The notes under the pieces: generated by a model
Database searches by the model: none
Seen by the model: only the letters and a program-made list of their open reading frames with translations
What the model was told of the DNA's origin: nothing
Made by a program: the position numbers and the translations under genes
Shown here: piece by piece, positions 5,638 through 6,118 of the stretch
Layout of the letters: every line of letters begins with the position of its first letter
Position numbering within the stretch: position 1 is the stretch's first letter
DNA from: Methanobacteriota archaeon
Lineage (GTDB): Archaea > Thermoplasmatota > Poseidoniia > Poseidoniales > SP79
Assembly: GCA_002715545.1 (NCBI GenBank)
Contig: PAZI01000001.1
Location: 18,141 to 24,258 of the forward strand
DNA: 6,118 nt
Direction: 5' to 3'

Positions 5638-6118
5638 ATGGATGAAGAACTCGTCAGTCAAGCCGGAGTGGCACTCTCTCGCGGTGAATTCACAATAGCA
5701 ATGGAACTATTCGATAAGTTACGTGAGAGTGAACCGGACAATGCCTTAGGGCACTATGGGTGGGCAGAAGCAGCCTTTATGCGCATCTCAATCGATCTCG
5801 CAGAGGAACCACCCGCTGCACTCATCATGCGATCGTACAAGAAAGCCATGGAACTCGACGAAGAGAATCTCGAATACGTCGGAAGTTTTGCGAACTTCTG
5901 TCTTGACTGTGGCCGAATTCCCATGGCAATCAAGGAATATCAGAGACTTGAGAAAATGGCTGATATCGCAGAGATACCTGTTGAGGACACCTTGTTTGAT
6001 GCATCCCGATTGATTGTTGAAGCGATTGATCGCGTAGATCCTGAGCGCTCGAACACTAAAATGGTTGGACCATGGTTGAAGCAGGCACTGATCTGGGCCG
6101 TAGGAGGGCTTGGATTTG
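5638..6118 (+). CDS. TPR-type helical repeat protein, 5' part
   Basis: The reading frame opens with ATG at 5638 and is still open at the window edge (160 codons visible, no stop). The sequence is all-helical and TPR-like. A first repeat (about 3-36) reads SQAGVALSRGEFTIAMELFD and ends in the classic EPDNALGHYGWAEA turn (32-45). A second helix pair with an insertion, around AALIMRSYKKAMELDEENLE (60-79), is followed by a third repeat (77-107, ANFCLDCGRIPMAIKEYQRL). These are the small-large-Gly, Ala-x-x-x-Phe/Tyr and Pro/Glu-Asn spacings of TPR units, which act as protein-binding scaffolds. There is no signal peptide at the N-terminus. A hydrophobic stretch (ALIWAVGGLGF) begins at the window edge and could be another repeat or a membrane segment. 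No ribosome site lies upstream, as at 4521. The partner and role are unknown. Confidence 0.7.
   Translation, partial: MDEELVSQAGVALSRGEFTIAMELFDKLRESEPDNALGHYGWAEAAFMRISIDLAEEPPAALIMRSYKKAMELDEENLEYVGSFANFCLDCGRIPMAIKEYQRLEKMADIAEIPVEDTLFDASRLIVEAIDRVDPERSNTKMVGPWLKQALIWAVGGLGF

Overview
The window is densely coding, and every supported gene lies on the + strand. It looks like an archaeal, marine-type genome. Pointers are a short Asp/Asn-Gly calcium-loop segment on the outer side of a membrane protein, an acidic Glu/Pro/Ala-rich N-terminus on another, very tight gene packing, and Shine-Dalgarno sites before downstream operon genes but not before the genes that follow a gap. A Marine Group II (Poseidoniales)-like euryarchaeon is my best guess from general style. 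No marker gene in the window proves it.

Positions 1-3330 hold the end of one ABC-2 type exporter unit and a complete second one. They comprise the C-terminal tail of an ATPase (1-237), a six-helix permease (234-1232), a second ATPase with all nucleotide-binding motifs (1229-2164), and a second six-helix permease (2161-3330). The second permease carries a predicted extracytoplasmic insert with three calcium-loop-like motifs. A fifth reading frame starts at a GTG (3327). All four junctions are 4-base ATGA/GTGA overlaps, and each downstream start has a GGAGG-like site 5-10 bases upstream, so this is one translationally coupled operon. Two ATPase/permease pairs in series suggest a two-module or heteromeric exporter of unknown substrate.

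Positions 3327-4472 are the most unusual part. A Trp-rich, soluble-looking protein is split by a single in-frame TGA (3888-3890). The same frame stays open afterwards and reads like the second half of the same protein, with no good start of its own. The whole resembles AttH/CrtC-type lipocalin-like proteins, though only weakly. It is either a freshly broken gene, a base error, or a readthrough case.

After a 48-base gap comes a membrane protein with four predicted helices and a C-terminal bacterial-PH-like domain (4521-5567). It ends at a TAG, but the same frame continues for 12 charged, helix-like codons to a second TAG at 5604-5606. The window closes with the start of a TPR-type helical repeat protein (5638 to the edge). 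I saw no RNA genes, insertion sequences, CRISPR arrays or convincing terminators. The longest stretch without a gene is 70 bases (5568-5637).
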